A stretch of DNA of 15,048 bases from NCBI GenBank assembly GCA_902806015.1, contig CADCUZ010000028.1, forward strand, positions 1 to 15,048. The letters run 5' to 3'. Position numbers and translations under genes: made by a program. Under the pieces are notes generated by a model. The model had not been told where the DNA came from. It searched no databases and was given only the letters and a program-made list of their open reading frames with translations. Within the stretch, counting starts at the first letter, position 1; each line of letters starts with the position of its first letter. This stretch comes from an uncultured Rubrobacteraceae bacterium (GTDB lineage: Bacteria > Actinomycetota > Rubrobacteria > Rubrobacterales > Rubrobacteraceae). Below, piece by piece: positions 6,826 to 14,705 of this stretch.

Positions 6826-8625
6826 ATGGCCCCCGTGAACCGACAGGACCCGACCTACCGTCTGCGCCACTCCGCGGCCCACGTGACGGCGCAGGCCGTC
6901 ACGGAGATGTTCCCCGAGGCGAAGCTCGGGTGGGGGCCCCCGCACGACCGCTTCGAGAACGGCTTCTACTACGACTTCGACCTGCCCCGCCCGCTGACCC
7001 CCGACGACTTCCCTGAGATCGAGGGGCGCATGCGGCGCATAGTCCGGGAGGACCACCCCTTCCGCCGCCGGGTCGTCGGCGGCGAGGTGGCCCGCGGGCT
7101 CTTCGCGGGCCAGCCGTACAAGCTCGAGACGATAGCCGAGCTGGAGAAGGGGAGGGACGAGTACGGCGAGCCCAGACCCGGCGGCGGCGAGATCGTGACC
7201 TACGCCCAGGACACGTTCGAGGACCTCTGCCTGGGTCCCCACCTCGAGCGGACCGGAGAGATTCTCCCCGAGGGCTTCAGGCTGCTGGACGTCTCCGGGG
7301 CGTACTGGCGCGGTAGCGAGCAGAACCCTATGCTCCAGCGCGTCCACGGCACCGTCTGGCCGAGCGAGGAGGGGTTGGAGCGCTACCTGTGGCGGCGCGA
7401 GGAGGAAGAGAAGCGCGACCACCGCCGCCTCGGCGCCGAGCTCGACCTGTTCAGCATCCGGCCCGAGGTCGGGCCGGGCCTCGCGCTCTTCCACCCCAAG
7501 GGCGCCCTGGTGCGCGTGCTGATGGAGGACTACTGGCGCGAGAGGCACCGCGAGGGCGGCTACGACTTCGTCTTCTCGCCCCACATCGGCCGGTCCCATC
7601 TCTGGGAGACGAGCGGGCACCTGAAGTGGTACGCGGACGGCATGTACCCGGCGATCGCCGTCGAGGACGAGCGCTACCACCTGAAGCCGATGAACTGCCC
7701 GTTCCACATGCTCGTCTTCAACGGCCGCCCGCGCAGCTACCGCGACCTGCCCCTGCGGTTCGCCGAGCTAGGCACCGTCTACCGCTACGAGCCCTCCGGC
7801 ACGCTGAGGGGGCTCCTGCGCGTGCGCGGCTTCACCCAGGACGACGCGCACCTGTTCTGCCGGCCCGACCAGATGCGGACCGAGATCGACCAGGTCCTCG
7901 CGTTCTGCCTCTCGTTCCTGGCCGACTACGGCTTCGGGGAGCCCAAGGTGGAGCTGAGCGTCCGCGACCCGGGCACGCCGGAGAAGTACGCCGGCAGCGA
8001 GGCGGACTGGGAGAAGGCGGAGTCCACGCTGGCCGCGGCCCTGGAGGCGCGCGGGCTTCCCCACGAGCGCGCGGAGGGCGAGGCCGTCTTCTACGGCCCG
8101 AAGATAGACATCGGGATCACCGATACCCTGGGCCGCCGCTGGCAGGCCTCCACCATCCAGTTCGACTTCAACCTGCCGGAGCGCTTCGACCTGACCTACG
8201 TGGGCGAGGACAACCGGCCGCACAGGCCCTACGTGGTGCACCGGGCCCTCTACGGCTCCGTCGAGCGCTTCTTCGCGCTCCTCGTCGAGCACCACGCAGG
8301 CGCCCTGCCCGTCTGGCTGGCGCCCACCCAGGCGATCGTCGTACCCGTGGCCGAGCGCAACCTGGGCTACGCCCGCGAGGTGGGCGGCGAGCTGACCGCG
8401 GCCGGCTTCAGAGCCGAGGTCGACGCCCGCCCCGAGAGGATGGGCGCGAAGATACGAGACGCCCAGCTGCAGAAGGTGCCCTACATGCTCGTCGTCGGAG
8501 ACAGGGAAGAAGAGGCCCGAGGGGTAAGCGTGCGGCTGCGCACGAACGAGAACCGTGGCATGACCGAACTCTCCTCCTTCATGGCGCATCTGGCCAGTGT
8601 GGTAGGGGCTAGGGGCGGGCTCTGA
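6826..8625 (+). CDS. thrS: Threonyl-tRNA synthetase without TGS domain
   Basis: The 599-aa class II synthetase charges tRNA-Thr in the cytosol. The editing domain comes first: HSAAH (His15, His19) and CLGPH (Cys135, His139), the residues that hydrolyse Ser-tRNA-Thr. The catalytic core has the zinc ligands Cys291 (MNCPFHM), His342 (DDAHLFC) and His472 (VVHRALYGSVERF), and motif 2 with RYEPSGTLRGLLRVRGFTQD. An anticodon-binding domain follows (about 500-599, IVVPVAERN and GAKIRDAQ). Compared with E. coli ThrRS (642 aa), the N-terminal TGS domain is missing: the protein begins only about 12 residues before the editing domain. ATG 6826 is supported by AAGGAG eight bases upstream; the frame is open earlier, but that part shows no TGS-like sequence. 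It is monocistronic, flanked by repeat copies. Confidence 0.96.
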   Translation: MAPVNRQDPTYRLRHSAAHVTAQAVTEMFPEAKLGWGPPHDRFENGFYYDFDLPRPLTPDDFPEIEGRMRRIVREDHPFRRRVVGGEVARGLFAGQPYKLETIAELEKGRDEYGEPRPGGGEIVTYAQDTFEDLCLGPHLERTGEILPEGFRLLDVSGAYWRGSEQNPMLQRVHGTVWPSEEGLERYLWRREEEEKRDHRRLGAELDLFSIRPEVGPGLALFHPKGALVRVLMEDYWRERHREGGYDFVFSPHIGRSHLWETSGHLKWYADGMYPAIAVEDERYHLKPMNCPFHMLVFNGRPRSYRDLPLRFAELGTVYRYEPSGTLRGLLRVRGFTQDDAHLFCRPDQMRTEIDQVLAFCLSFLADYGFGEPKVELSVRDPGTPEKYAGSEADWEKAESTLAAALEARGLPHERAEGEAVFYGPKIDIGITDTLGRRWQASTIQFDFNLPERFDLTYVGEDNRPHRPYVVHRALYGSVERFFALLVEHHAGALPVWLAPTQAIVVPVAERNLGYAREVGGELTAAGFRAEVDARPERMGAKIRDAQLQKVPYMLVVGDREEEARGVSVRLRTNENRGMTELSSFMAHLASVVGARGGL

Positions 8626-8630
8626 CGCTG

Positions 8631-8697
8631 CCCTTATTCACCCGAGCGCGTGGAAGGGCTGTTCTCGGAACTTCGCGCCGAGGGGTTCTCGGAAGTC
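8631..8697 (+). repeat. Dispersed intergenic repeat, copy B
   Basis: CCCTTATTCACCCGAGCGCG, then GTTCTCGGAACTTCG and GAGGGGTTCTCGGAAGTC: a full-length match to copy A in the same orientation. It starts six bases after the thrS stop, so it could act as the end of the thrS transcript, though there is no T-tract. Confidence 0.75.
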
Positions 8698-8813
8698 GGT
8701 ATGGCACCGGTCCTGTGCCGAGCGGCCTTCTTATGTAGAGAATAGGGCGGCTTCGTGGTCCAGCGTACATAAGAAACGGATAACGCCTTCCCTCGAAAAG
8801 GAGGCGGGCGATC

Positions 8814-9041
8814 TCAGGTGTGTTTGAGGTCCTCGACGCGGAACAGACGGCTCTGGCGTACCGTGCCCTCGCCCTCCGGTTTGGCAACTGACCACGACAC
8901 CTTGGCGAAGGTGTGCGTCGAGAAGGTCCTGTGTTCCGTGAGGATCTCCGCCACCACGGGCGCCTCTACCATCCGCTCGGGCGGGTCGTACCAGTCGGGT
9001 AGCCGCACCTCCTCTCCGACGAATATCCCGCGTGGTCCCAT
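8814..9041 (-). CDS. Hypothetical 75-aa protein, probably leaderless
   Basis: From ATG 9041 the frame gives a compact soluble protein beginning MGPRGIFVGEEVRLPDWYDP, with a Pro/Asp/Trp-rich N-terminus and a basic middle (HTFAKVSWSVAKPEGEGTVR), ending RLFRVEDLKHT. There is no membrane segment or signal peptide. I do not recognise a family. Codon third positions are G/C-rich. ATG 9083 also opens this frame but has no ribosome site. TACAAT at 9048-9053, six bases before ATG 9041, fits a -10 whose transcript would start at or near the ATG, as in actinobacterial leaderless genes. It lies alone on the minus strand between repeat copies B and C. Confidence 0.65.
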   Translation of the reverse strand: MGPRGIFVGEEVRLPDWYDPPERMVEAPVVAEILTEHRTFSTHTFAKVSWSVAKPEGEGTVRQSRLFRVEDLKHT

Positions 9042-9047
9042 GCGAGC

Positions 9048-9053
9048 ATTGTA
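9048..9053 (-). promoter_or_regulatory. -10 element of a leaderless promoter
   Basis: TACAAT on the minus strand lies six bases from ATG 9041. No Shine-Dalgarno site is present before this ATG. The -35 region is poor (CTTATG at about 16 bases). Confidence 0.5.
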
Positions 9054-9105
9054 CCCGCGCGGCGTCGTGCATAAGAGTAGCATGCGTAGCGGGAGGCCTT
9101 GCGCG

Positions 9106-9167
9106 CCCGACCGTGTGGAAGGCTCAACTCGGAACTTCGGCCGTGGGTTCTTCTGCGAAGTTGAGGG
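9106..9167 (+). repeat. Dispersed intergenic repeat, diverged copy C
   Basis: CCCGACCGTGTGGAAGGCTC, then AACTCGGAACTTCGGCCGTG and GGTTCTTCTGCGAAGTTGAG align with copies A and B with more changes. CTCAACT (from 9123) and AGTTGAG form the ends of a 7-bp inverted repeat enclosing the core. Confidence 0.6.
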
Positions 9168-9244
9168 CTGTCGGCCCCCGTGCGGGCTACTACGCTTAGG
9201 TCGCTTGTTGTTCGTGCGGAAGAGAGCGACTCGGGAGGTTCGCG

Positions 9245-9415
9245 ATGGAGAGGGTGCCAGGAACGCGCGAGGTGCGCGCCGCCACGCTCAACCTGTGGGA
9301 GGGCACCCACCGCCGCTTTGCGTTTCGCAACGGCAAGTACGTGGACGCCTACTCGATGGCCCGTCTCAGGTCAGCCAACTTCGGAGAACACCCCTCCCAC
9401 GCACTCAATAAATAA
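9245..9415 (+). pseudogene. GNAT acetyltransferase with its middle deleted
   Basis: The 56-aa frame starts MERVPGTREVRAATL, a typical GNAT first strand, then jumps at about residue 18 to EGTHRRFAFRNGKYVDAYSM and ARLR, the extreme C-terminus of a GNAT. That part is identical at 20 of 24 positions to residues 141-164 of the intact GNAT at 4694-5188. The acetyl-CoA-binding motifs A and B are absent, so it cannot be an acetyltransferase. GGGAGG lies about six bases before ATG 9245, so the remnant may still be translated. An in-frame deletion of roughly 115 codons in a paralogue explains it. Confidence 0.75.
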
Positions 9416-9513
9416 GGCCACGGGGGCGATCTGCCATTGCGTCTTTGCGCGCTCGTGGTTAGAGTGCTGAGGCGCCACCCCAAGGTTCCCTACCAGAAAA
9501 GGAGCATTAGAAG

Positions 9514-10134
9514 ATGGCTTCCAGAACCGTACCCTCAGGAGGGGACTACAACCTCTCCGATCCTATCAACAGCTTCGTGGACGTCGTGAGGCGCGTGGTG
9601 TTCCAACCCCCCACCTTCTTCGCGGGCCTTCCTCGGCAAGGGAGCCTGCTCGGTGCGCTGGTGTTCGCCTTGGTGTGCACCGAGATCTCCGTGCTCCTGG
9701 TCGGGCTGCTCACCTTCCTGGGCGTTCCCGGGGGCGTCACCTGGCTATTCGGCGCAAGCGGGGACCAGGGCCTCTTGGCGTTCTTGGGGGGGCTGGTGAT
9801 AGCCCCCATAGCGGGAGCCGTGGGCGTTTTCTTGACGGCGCTGGTGACGCACCTGTTGGTGATCTTGGTGGTCGGATCGGGGCACTCCGGGTTCGGGGCG
9901 ACCTTCCGGATAGTCGCCTACTCCTCGGTGACCAGCCTGGCGGGTTGGATACCGTTTATCGGATGGATCTTCTCCCTGTACAGGCTCTACTTGGCCACCT
10001 TGGGCATCCGGGAGATGCACGCGACGACCACGGGTAAGGCGCTTCTGGTGGTGTTGCTCCCGGCCATCTTGATACTGGTTTTGGTGGTGGTGGTGGTCGG
10101 AGCATCGGCCATCGTGTTCTTTAGGGCAGCTTGA
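9514..10134 (+). CDS. YIP1 family integral membrane protein
   Basis: The 206-aa protein begins with a polar stretch and the motif VRRVVFQPPTFFAGLP (26-40), characteristic of bacterial YIP1-domain proteins, where a short amphipathic helix precedes the membrane domain. Hydrophobic segments follow at about 46-69, 87-120 (probably two), 137-163 (YSSVTSLAGWIPFIGWIFSL) and 174-202, giving about five helices. The function of bacterial YIP1 proteins is not established; the eukaryotic namesakes act in vesicle trafficking. AAAAGGAG precedes ATG 9514 by about ten bases. The C-terminal helix is nearly all Leu/Val/Ile. It has no operon partner closer than the GNAT 98 bases downstream. Confidence 0.82.
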   Translation: MASRTVPSGGDYNLSDPINSFVDVVRRVVFQPPTFFAGLPRQGSLLGALVFALVCTEISVLLVGLLTFLGVPGGVTWLFGASGDQGLLAFLGGLVIAPIAGAVGVFLTALVTHLLVILVVGSGHSGFGATFRIVAYSSVTSLAGWIPFIGWIFSLYRLYLATLGIREMHATTTGKALLVVLLPAILILVLVVVVVGASAIVFFRAA

Positions 10135-10232
10135 GGACGATCGGTTTGCCCGAGTAGGGGGTTCCCGAGCAACAGCGATGTTGGGCCCGGCTGTGCTGCC
10201 CACGCTTGCCCCGCCGTGCGAAGAAGTGAGGG

Positions 10233-10883
10233 ATGCAGGTCTTCGTAGAAACCGAAAGATTGGCGTTGCGCCGGTTCATGGAGGCCGACGTGGACCACCT
10301 GTTCGCGCTCCACAACGACCCCGACGTGATGCGATCCCTCAACGGCGGCAGGCCGACACCCCACGAGGAGACCGAGCGCGAGTACCAGGAGCGTTTCCGG
10401 GTGGATGGCTACTGGGCGGCCGTCGAGAAGGCCACCGGGGCGTTCCTGGGGTGGTTCGCGTTCCATCCGACGCAAGGCCGCGACCTCGACGAGGTCGAGC
10501 TCGGCTACCGGCTCATGAGATCCGCCTGGGGCAAGGGCTACGCCACCGAAGGCTCTCGCGCCCTGATCCGCAAAGGCTTCACCGAGCTTGGCGTGCGGCG
10601 CGTCTGGGCGCAGACGATGGCAGTCAACCTCGCCTCTCGGCGGGTGATGGAGAAAGCGGGCTTGGCGTATGTGCGGACGTTGCGCCTGGAGTGGGAGGCT
10701 CCGCTACCGGGGGCGGGGCACGGCGAGGTCGAATACGCGCTGACGAAGGCCGACTGGGAATGGCGCCAAGCAGCGGTACGCGGGCGGCCCCGAACCAGTA
10801 CGTCGGACTCGGCACTAGAGCCTACCGCTACTGGAGCCGGAGAGGCGACCTCCCCGAACACGACCAACCGGGCCGCTCGCTAG
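10233..10883 (+). CDS. RimJ/RimL-type GNAT N-acetyltransferase
   Basis: A 216-aa protein with the Acetyltransf_3 layout: TERLALRRFMEAD at 7-19, LGYRLMRSAWGKGYATEGSR at 90-109 carrying the acetyl-CoA loop (Gly100, Gly102, Ala104), and VNLASRRVMEKAGL at 131-144 (the Asn-x-x-Ser...Glu-Lys-x-Gly motif). Homologues acetylate ribosomal protein N-termini, other proteins or small molecules; the target here is unknown. Residues after about 178 form a Ser/Thr/Arg-rich low-complexity tail not needed for the fold, which may be a stop-codon drift extension. ATG 10233 has only AGTGAGGG immediately before it, a tight ribosome site. It is not closely related to the 164-aa GNAT. Confidence 0.9.
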   Translation: MQVFVETERLALRRFMEADVDHLFALHNDPDVMRSLNGGRPTPHEETEREYQERFRVDGYWAAVEKATGAFLGWFAFHPTQGRDLDEVELGYRLMRSAWGKGYATEGSRALIRKGFTELGVRRVWAQTMAVNLASRRVMEKAGLAYVRTLRLEWEAPLPGAGHGEVEYALTKADWEWRQAAVRGRPRTSTSDSALEPTATGAGEATSPNTTNRAAR

Positions 10884-11041
10884 ACGGCGCGGCTCTCCGA
10901 TCAGCCGTCCGTGACCGCCGGGTTGGGGATCGTCAGCGGCCACCAGCAGGGAAACGATAGGCCAAAGGTGCGAGTACAGACCGACAATAATTCCCGACCA
11001 CGCCTCCCCGTGCGGCCGAAGGCTCCAACGGCACGCTGTCC

Positions 11042-11476
11042 TCAGTCTGCTACGTGCTGCTGAAAGCCGAGGTCCTTGAGCGTGCGCCGGATGGCCCCGG
11101 CCGCCTCCTCCAGCTTCTCCCAGTCGGGCTCCGGCGGGTCTTCTTCGTCGGGATTTATCGGGAAGGACATGGGTCCGTGGATGGGCCAGACGTGGACGTG
11201 GGCGTGGGGTACCTCAAGCCCCGCTATCGCTAGCCCGACCTTCTCCGGTTCGAAGCTATCCTGGACGGCCTTGCCGATGGCCTGGGAGACGGACATGAGG
11301 TGCGCGGCCAGCCCGGGGCCGAGGTCGATCCAGTGGCCCGTCTCTTCTCTGGGGACCACGAGCGTGTGGCCCGGGGCGAGGGGGGTGATGTTCAGGAAGG
11401 CCACGCACGAAGGGTCGCGCCACACGAAGCGGGCCGGCACCTCCCCCTCGATGATGCGCGTGAACACCGTCGCCAA
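11042..11476 (-). CDS. HIT family hydrolase/transferase
   Basis: A 144-aa histidine-triad protein. The nucleotide-binding start FTRIIEGEVPARFVW (5-19) and LAPGHTLVVPREE (33-45) precede the triad HAHVHVW (His91, His93, His95). His93 is the expected nucleophile for hydrolysing nucleoside phosphoramidates or dinucleotides. The tail (108-118, PDEEDPPEPD) is acidic. TTG 11476 is the start: AAAGGAGG lies about eight bases upstream, and residues before it have no HIT similarity although the frame is open to 11695. Its own TATACT -10 lies at 11500-11505. The gene stands alone, convergent with the GNAT to its left. Confidence 0.9.
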   Translation of the reverse strand: MATVFTRIIEGEVPARFVWRDPSCVAFLNITPLAPGHTLVVPREETGHWIDLGPGLAAHLMSVSQAIGKAVQDSFEPEKVGLAIAGLEVPHAHVHVWPIHGPMSFPINPDEEDPPEPDWEKLEEAAGAIRRTLKDLGFQQHVAD

Positions 11477-11499
11477 ACGCCGCTCCTCCTTTCGGGCCC

Positions 11500-11505
11500 A
11501 GTATA
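11500..11505 (-). promoter_or_regulatory. Probable -10 element of the HIT gene
   Basis: TATACT on the minus strand, about 24 bases before the TTG start with the ribosome site between them. Of the hexamers near a start in this window it is among the closest to TATAAT; the -35 (CAACCG region) is weak. Confidence 0.5.
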
Positions 11506-11625
11506 CCGTGGGCGCCCCCGCCGGTTGCCGCGCGTTCGGGGTGGGTGCTGCTCGCCCTTCGCCTCCTCGCGGGTAGGGTGGACTGCTCCAGGCTAGACCA
11601 GCGCCTCGTCCACCTAACACCAACG

Positions 11626-11653
11626 CCAGTCTTCTCAGGGCTTGAAGGACTGG
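11626..11653. repeat. Hairpin at the end of a coding-like remnant
   Basis: CCAGTC pairs with GACTGG, and inside it TTC pairs with GAA with one bulged base, around a nine-base loop. It overlaps the stop codon of the minus-strand remnant (11635-11637). There is no T-run on either side, so it is not a standard intrinsic terminator. Overlap of a gene's 3' end with a hairpin is a feature of IS200/IS605 right ends, which is one possible reading. Confidence 0.45.
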
Positions 11654-11772
11654 ACTGTAGGGTACTCGGTCGCGTGGAAGTGCTTGGCGACGCAAGCCCT
11701 ACCCTCGTTTCTCCTCGTCAGACGGCGACGCGCAGTCTCCCTTCCGCCGACGGCGGGCGCCCGCTGCTGGGC
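11635..11772 (-). pseudogene. Coding-like C-terminal remnant, possibly of a transposase
   Basis: The open frame between stops at 11773-11775 and 11635-11637 encodes RRNEGRACVAKHFHATEYPT followed by VQSFKP, after an Arg-rich start (GGRETARRRLTRR). It has no start codon with a ribosome site. The basic tail ending in a hairpin-overlapped stop reminds me of TnpB-type transposase ends, but I cannot confirm the family. The surrounding 11506-11995 region holds nothing else I can name. Confidence 0.25.
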
Positions 11773-11995
11773 CTACGCCGACCGAACTCGGGCGATGTAG
11801 CGTAGTTCATTTCGTGGGCAACTAGGCCGAGCAAAGGGGGTCTTTGGTGCACAGAACACGCGGCTGACCTTCACCGCTCGGCTCTCCGCCGGGGAAATGC
11901 CGCAGGTCGAGGTGGCACTGATCCAACTATCGCATGCTCGGTCTTGATCGCGGAACCGCCTGTGAGGGGTGTTCTCCGGATTTTCATACCTCGGG

Positions 11996-12001
11996 TATCA
12001 T
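11996..12001 (+). promoter_or_regulatory. Possible -10 element of the GH31 gene
   Basis: TATCAT, about 46 bases before ATG 12048. No clear -35 is seen, so support is modest. Confidence 0.3.
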
Positions 12002-12047
12002 GCGGTCGGCGCAGCGCGCAGGGCACACGGGGAAGTGTAGGGTCTTG

Positions 12048-14345
12048 ATGACGCCTATTGCGAGACCGGGGTGGGGTCGGAGAAGCGTGATGACGTCCGC
12101 CATCGTTGCGTTGGCGGTTGTGCTGACCGCCGCTGCCGCCTTCGCGGTCTGGCATGAGCCCGGCCGGATCTCCGGTTCGCTTACCGAGGTGGCGCACGGC
12201 GTGGGACCTGGGCCTCACCGGGTGGGCGAATTTACGGTCACGCTGGGGGCCGGGCGGGACGAGGATCCTTCCGACGATGTGCTGAGCGTCGCGCACCGCT
12301 CCCGGCCGGACCGAATCTTGTGGCAGAGCATTCCCGGACAGAGCTTCGTGGCGGCCGCCGAGGGCGAGGAGACCGTCCGAGAGTCCAGCGGGCACTTCTT
12401 TATCGAAGACGAGATAGAGAAACTACGCTCAGATCAAACCATAGACCGCGTTGAGAAGCGGGGGGCCGCGCTGGTCTTGGGAGGACAGCTTACGCAGGGG
12501 ACAGATTCCGAAAAAATCGGCTACACGCTCTCCTTCTCGCGTATCGATGGGGGGCGTCTGCGCTTCGAGGCCGAGGTGGAGGACCCATCCTACGATAGGG
12601 TTTATCTGACCTACGCCTCCTCGCCCGAGGAGCGCTTCTTCGGATTCGGGGCGCAGTACACGTACTTCGACCTCAAGGGACACGAGGTCCCGATCTTTAT
12701 CCAGGAACAGGGAATCGGGCGGGGGGAGCAGCCCATAACGTGGGCGGCAGGCTGGCGGGCCGACGCGGGCGGGGATCCGTACACCAGTGGCGCCAGCGTG
12801 CCGCACTACGTCACGAGCGAGATGCGCTCCCTCTTCCTGGAGAACTACGAGTACTCGTCCTTCGACCTCAGGGAGGACGACAGGGTTCAGATCGAGGTCT
12901 TCTCCCCGCGGATGCGCGGCCAGATCCTCAGCGGGGATACCCCATCCGAGTTGATCGAGCAGTACACCGAGTATTCGGGCAGGATGCGCCCGCTGCCGGA
13001 GTGGATCCTTAACGGCGCCGTTGTCGGCTTGCAGGGCGGCACGGACAAGGTCCTCGATGTATACGACGAACTCGAGGCCCTCGACACGCCCGTCGCCGCC
13101 CTCTGGCTGCAGGACTGGGTGGGCCAGCGACAGACGAGCTTCGGGACGCAGCTGTGGTGGAACTGGGAGCTCGACGAGGACCATTATCCCGGCTGGGATC
13201 AACTCCGGCAGCGGCTGAAAAATGACGATGTGAAGCTCATGACTTACATCGGCCCATGGTTCGCTGGCGACATCCCAAAGAAGAAAAACCACGACCGCAA
13301 CCTCTTCGCCGAGGCAGCGGGAAACGGCTACCTGGTGAACGACCGAGCCGGTGAGCCTTATGCAGTCGAGACCACCGACTTTTCCGCCGCCTTCGTGGAT
13401 CTGTCGAATCCGGAGGCTCGGGAATGGATGAAGGAGGTTATCAAGGAGGAGCTACTCGGCAACGGCGCCTCAGGATGGATGGCGGACTTCGGCGAGGGCC
13501 TTCCCTACGACTCCGTGTTGTACTCCGGCGCCGACCCGCGCAGTTATCACAACCGCTACGCCGAGGAGTGGGCCGAGGTCAACCGCGAGGCCATCCGCGA
13601 GGCGGGACGCGAAAAAGACGTCGTCTTCTTCAACCGCTCCGGGTACACCCGGAGCCCCGCGGAGAGCACACTCTTCTGGCTTGGTGACCAACTTGTTGAC
13701 TGGGACGAACATGACGGGATAAAGAGTGCCGTCACTGGCCTGCAATCGAGCGGGCTCTCCGGCTACAGCCTCGAGCACACCGACATCGGTGGCTACACGG
13801 CCATAGATCACCCGCTGCTTAAATACCACCGCTCCAAGGAACTGCTTATGCGCTGGACAGAGCTCGCTGCGTTCACCGTTGTGTTCCGTACCCACGAGGG
13901 CAACCGTCCCGATGTCAACTACCAGGTCTACTCGGACCAAGAGACCCTCAGGCACTTCAGCCGCTTCGCCGGGGTCTACGCAGCCTGGAAGCCGTACAGG
14001 ATGGAACTGGCGGAAGAGGCCGCAGAGACCGGGCTCCCGGTCGTTCGCCACCCTTTTATACAATACCCAGAAGACCCCGAAGTCTACGGCCTCGAATACC
14101 AGTTCATGGTCGGCTCAGAGCTCATGGTCGCGCCGGTGCTAGACCCCGACGAGGAGAGCGTCGAGGTCTATCTTCCAGCGGGCAGGTGGGTGCACCTCTG
14201 GTCGGGACGGAGGTACGGCTCTCTCGACAAGGGGGTCTACGAAACGGTTGGTGCCCCGATCAGCGAACCGGCCGTGTTCTACAAGGAAGGCTCCGACGCA
14301 GGACGCCGGTTCAAGGAAGAGCTCAAAAGGCGAGACCTGCTGTAA
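12048..14345 (+). CDS. Exported GH31 alpha-glycosidase, sulfoquinovosidase (YihQ)-like
   Basis: The 765-aa protein has an n-region RPGWGRR and a hydrophobic helix at about 16-35 (signal peptide or anchor), a beta-sandwich (about 55-310), the (beta/alpha)8 catalytic barrel (about 318-640) and C-terminal beta domains. It retains the double-displacement residues: nucleophile Asp480 (GWMADFGE) and acid/base Asp547 (WLGDQ). From memory, E. coli YihQ aligns without gaps through this core ([29 protein letters not shown]). YihQ pocket residues Gln262, Gln288, Trp304, Tyr508 and His537 are kept as Gln329, Gln355, Trp371, Tyr583 and His616, but the sulfonate-binding Arg301 is Gln368. So it is in the YihQ clade but may act on a different alpha-glycoside. 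YihQ is cytoplasmic; this one is exported. ATG 12048 keeps the positive n-region; ATG 12090 (GGAG seven bases upstream) is the alternative. No sugar transporter or catabolic genes are adjacent. Confidence 0.9.
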   Translation: MTPIARPGWGRRSVMTSAIVALAVVLTAAAAFAVWHEPGRISGSLTEVAHGVGPGPHRVGEFTVTLGAGRDEDPSDDVLSVAHRSRPDRILWQSIPGQSFVAAAEGEETVRESSGHFFIEDEIEKLRSDQTIDRVEKRGAALVLGGQLTQGTDSEKIGYTLSFSRIDGGRLRFEAEVEDPSYDRVYLTYASSPEERFFGFGAQYTYFDLKGHEVPIFIQEQGIGRGEQPITWAAGWRADAGGDPYTSGASVPHYVTSEMRSLFLENYEYSSFDLREDDRVQIEVFSPRMRGQILSGDTPSELIEQYTEYSGRMRPLPEWILNGAVVGLQGGTDKVLDVYDELEALDTPVAALWLQDWVGQRQTSFGTQLWWNWELDEDHYPGWDQLRQRLKNDDVKLMTYIGPWFAGDIPKKKNHDRNLFAEAAGNGYLVNDRAGEPYAVETTDFSAAFVDLSNPEAREWMKEVIKEELLGNGASGWMADFGEGLPYDSVLYSGADPRSYHNRYAEEWAEVNREAIREAGREKDVVFFNRSGYTRSPAESTLFWLGDQLVDWDEHDGIKSAVTGLQSSGLSGYSLEHTDIGGYTAIDHPLLKYHRSKELLMRWTELAAFTVVFRTHEGNRPDVNYQVYSDQETLRHFSRFAGVYAAWKPYRMELAEEAAETGLPVVRHPFIQYPEDPEVYGLEYQFMVGSELMVAPVLDPDEESVEVYLPAGRWVHLWSGRRYGSLDKGVYETVGAPISEPAVFYKEGSDAGRRFKEELKRRDLL

Positions 14346-14355
14346 GTCGAGGGGA

Positions 14356-14388
14356 CCTCTGTCCCACCACGAACAGTTGGGACAGAGG
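14356..14388 (+). terminator. Strong hairpin after the GH31 gene
   Basis: An 11-bp perfect stem, CCTCTGTCCCA (14356-14366) and TGGGACAGAGG (14378-14388), with an 11-base loop, ten bases after the stop codon. There is no T-tract, so it may be a T-less terminator. Its right arm also contains the only purine-rich site before GTG 14399, so it could instead hide the ribosome site of the next ORF. Confidence 0.55.
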
Positions 14389-14398
14389 GCACACCGAC

Positions 14399-14575
14399 GT
14401 GGCCAACGCCCCGATGGCCGCCGCGTTCCTCCGGGGCCTCGGCAAGGGTGTTTTCCCTGGACCCACGCGGCCGGTTGAGGTTAGCCGCGACGGGCGCCAT
14501 CCACAGCCGTCCAAGCCCATGTTAAAGGCGCTGCTCGCGGTAATCGACGAGGCCGAGGAGATTCCCAGGACCTAA
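14399..14575 (+). CDS. Small hypothetical protein or gene remnant (58 aa)
   Basis: From GTG 14399 the frame reads VANAPMAAAFLRGLGKGVFP, then GPTRPVEVSRDGRHPQPSKP and a helical end LKALLAVIDEAEEIPRT. The strong G/C third-position bias in its first half suggests it is or was coding. GACAGAGGG about ten bases upstream is the only ribosome-site candidate and lies in the hairpin arm. ATG 14414 is an alternative start. There is no membrane segment. I do not recognise it; a C-terminal fragment of a lost gene is equally likely. Confidence 0.4.
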   Translation: MANAPMAAAFLRGLGKGVFPGPTRPVEVSRDGRHPQPSKPMLKALLAVIDEAEEIPRT

Positions 14576-14705
14576 AGGCTCCTCGGCGAGAAGCGTCCGT
14601 GAGCCCAAAGCACCCCGCCTTCTCGCAGTTCGGTGCGGGCCACGTGGTCCGTGGGCGTCTTCTCTAAGAACCGGAGCCCCGTAGGACCACGACCCAATCA
14701 TCAAC

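Noticed and set aside
11477..11695. Extended N-terminus of the HIT protein
   Set aside because: A -10 element and ribosome site sit directly before TTG 11476, and the extension has no HIT similarity.
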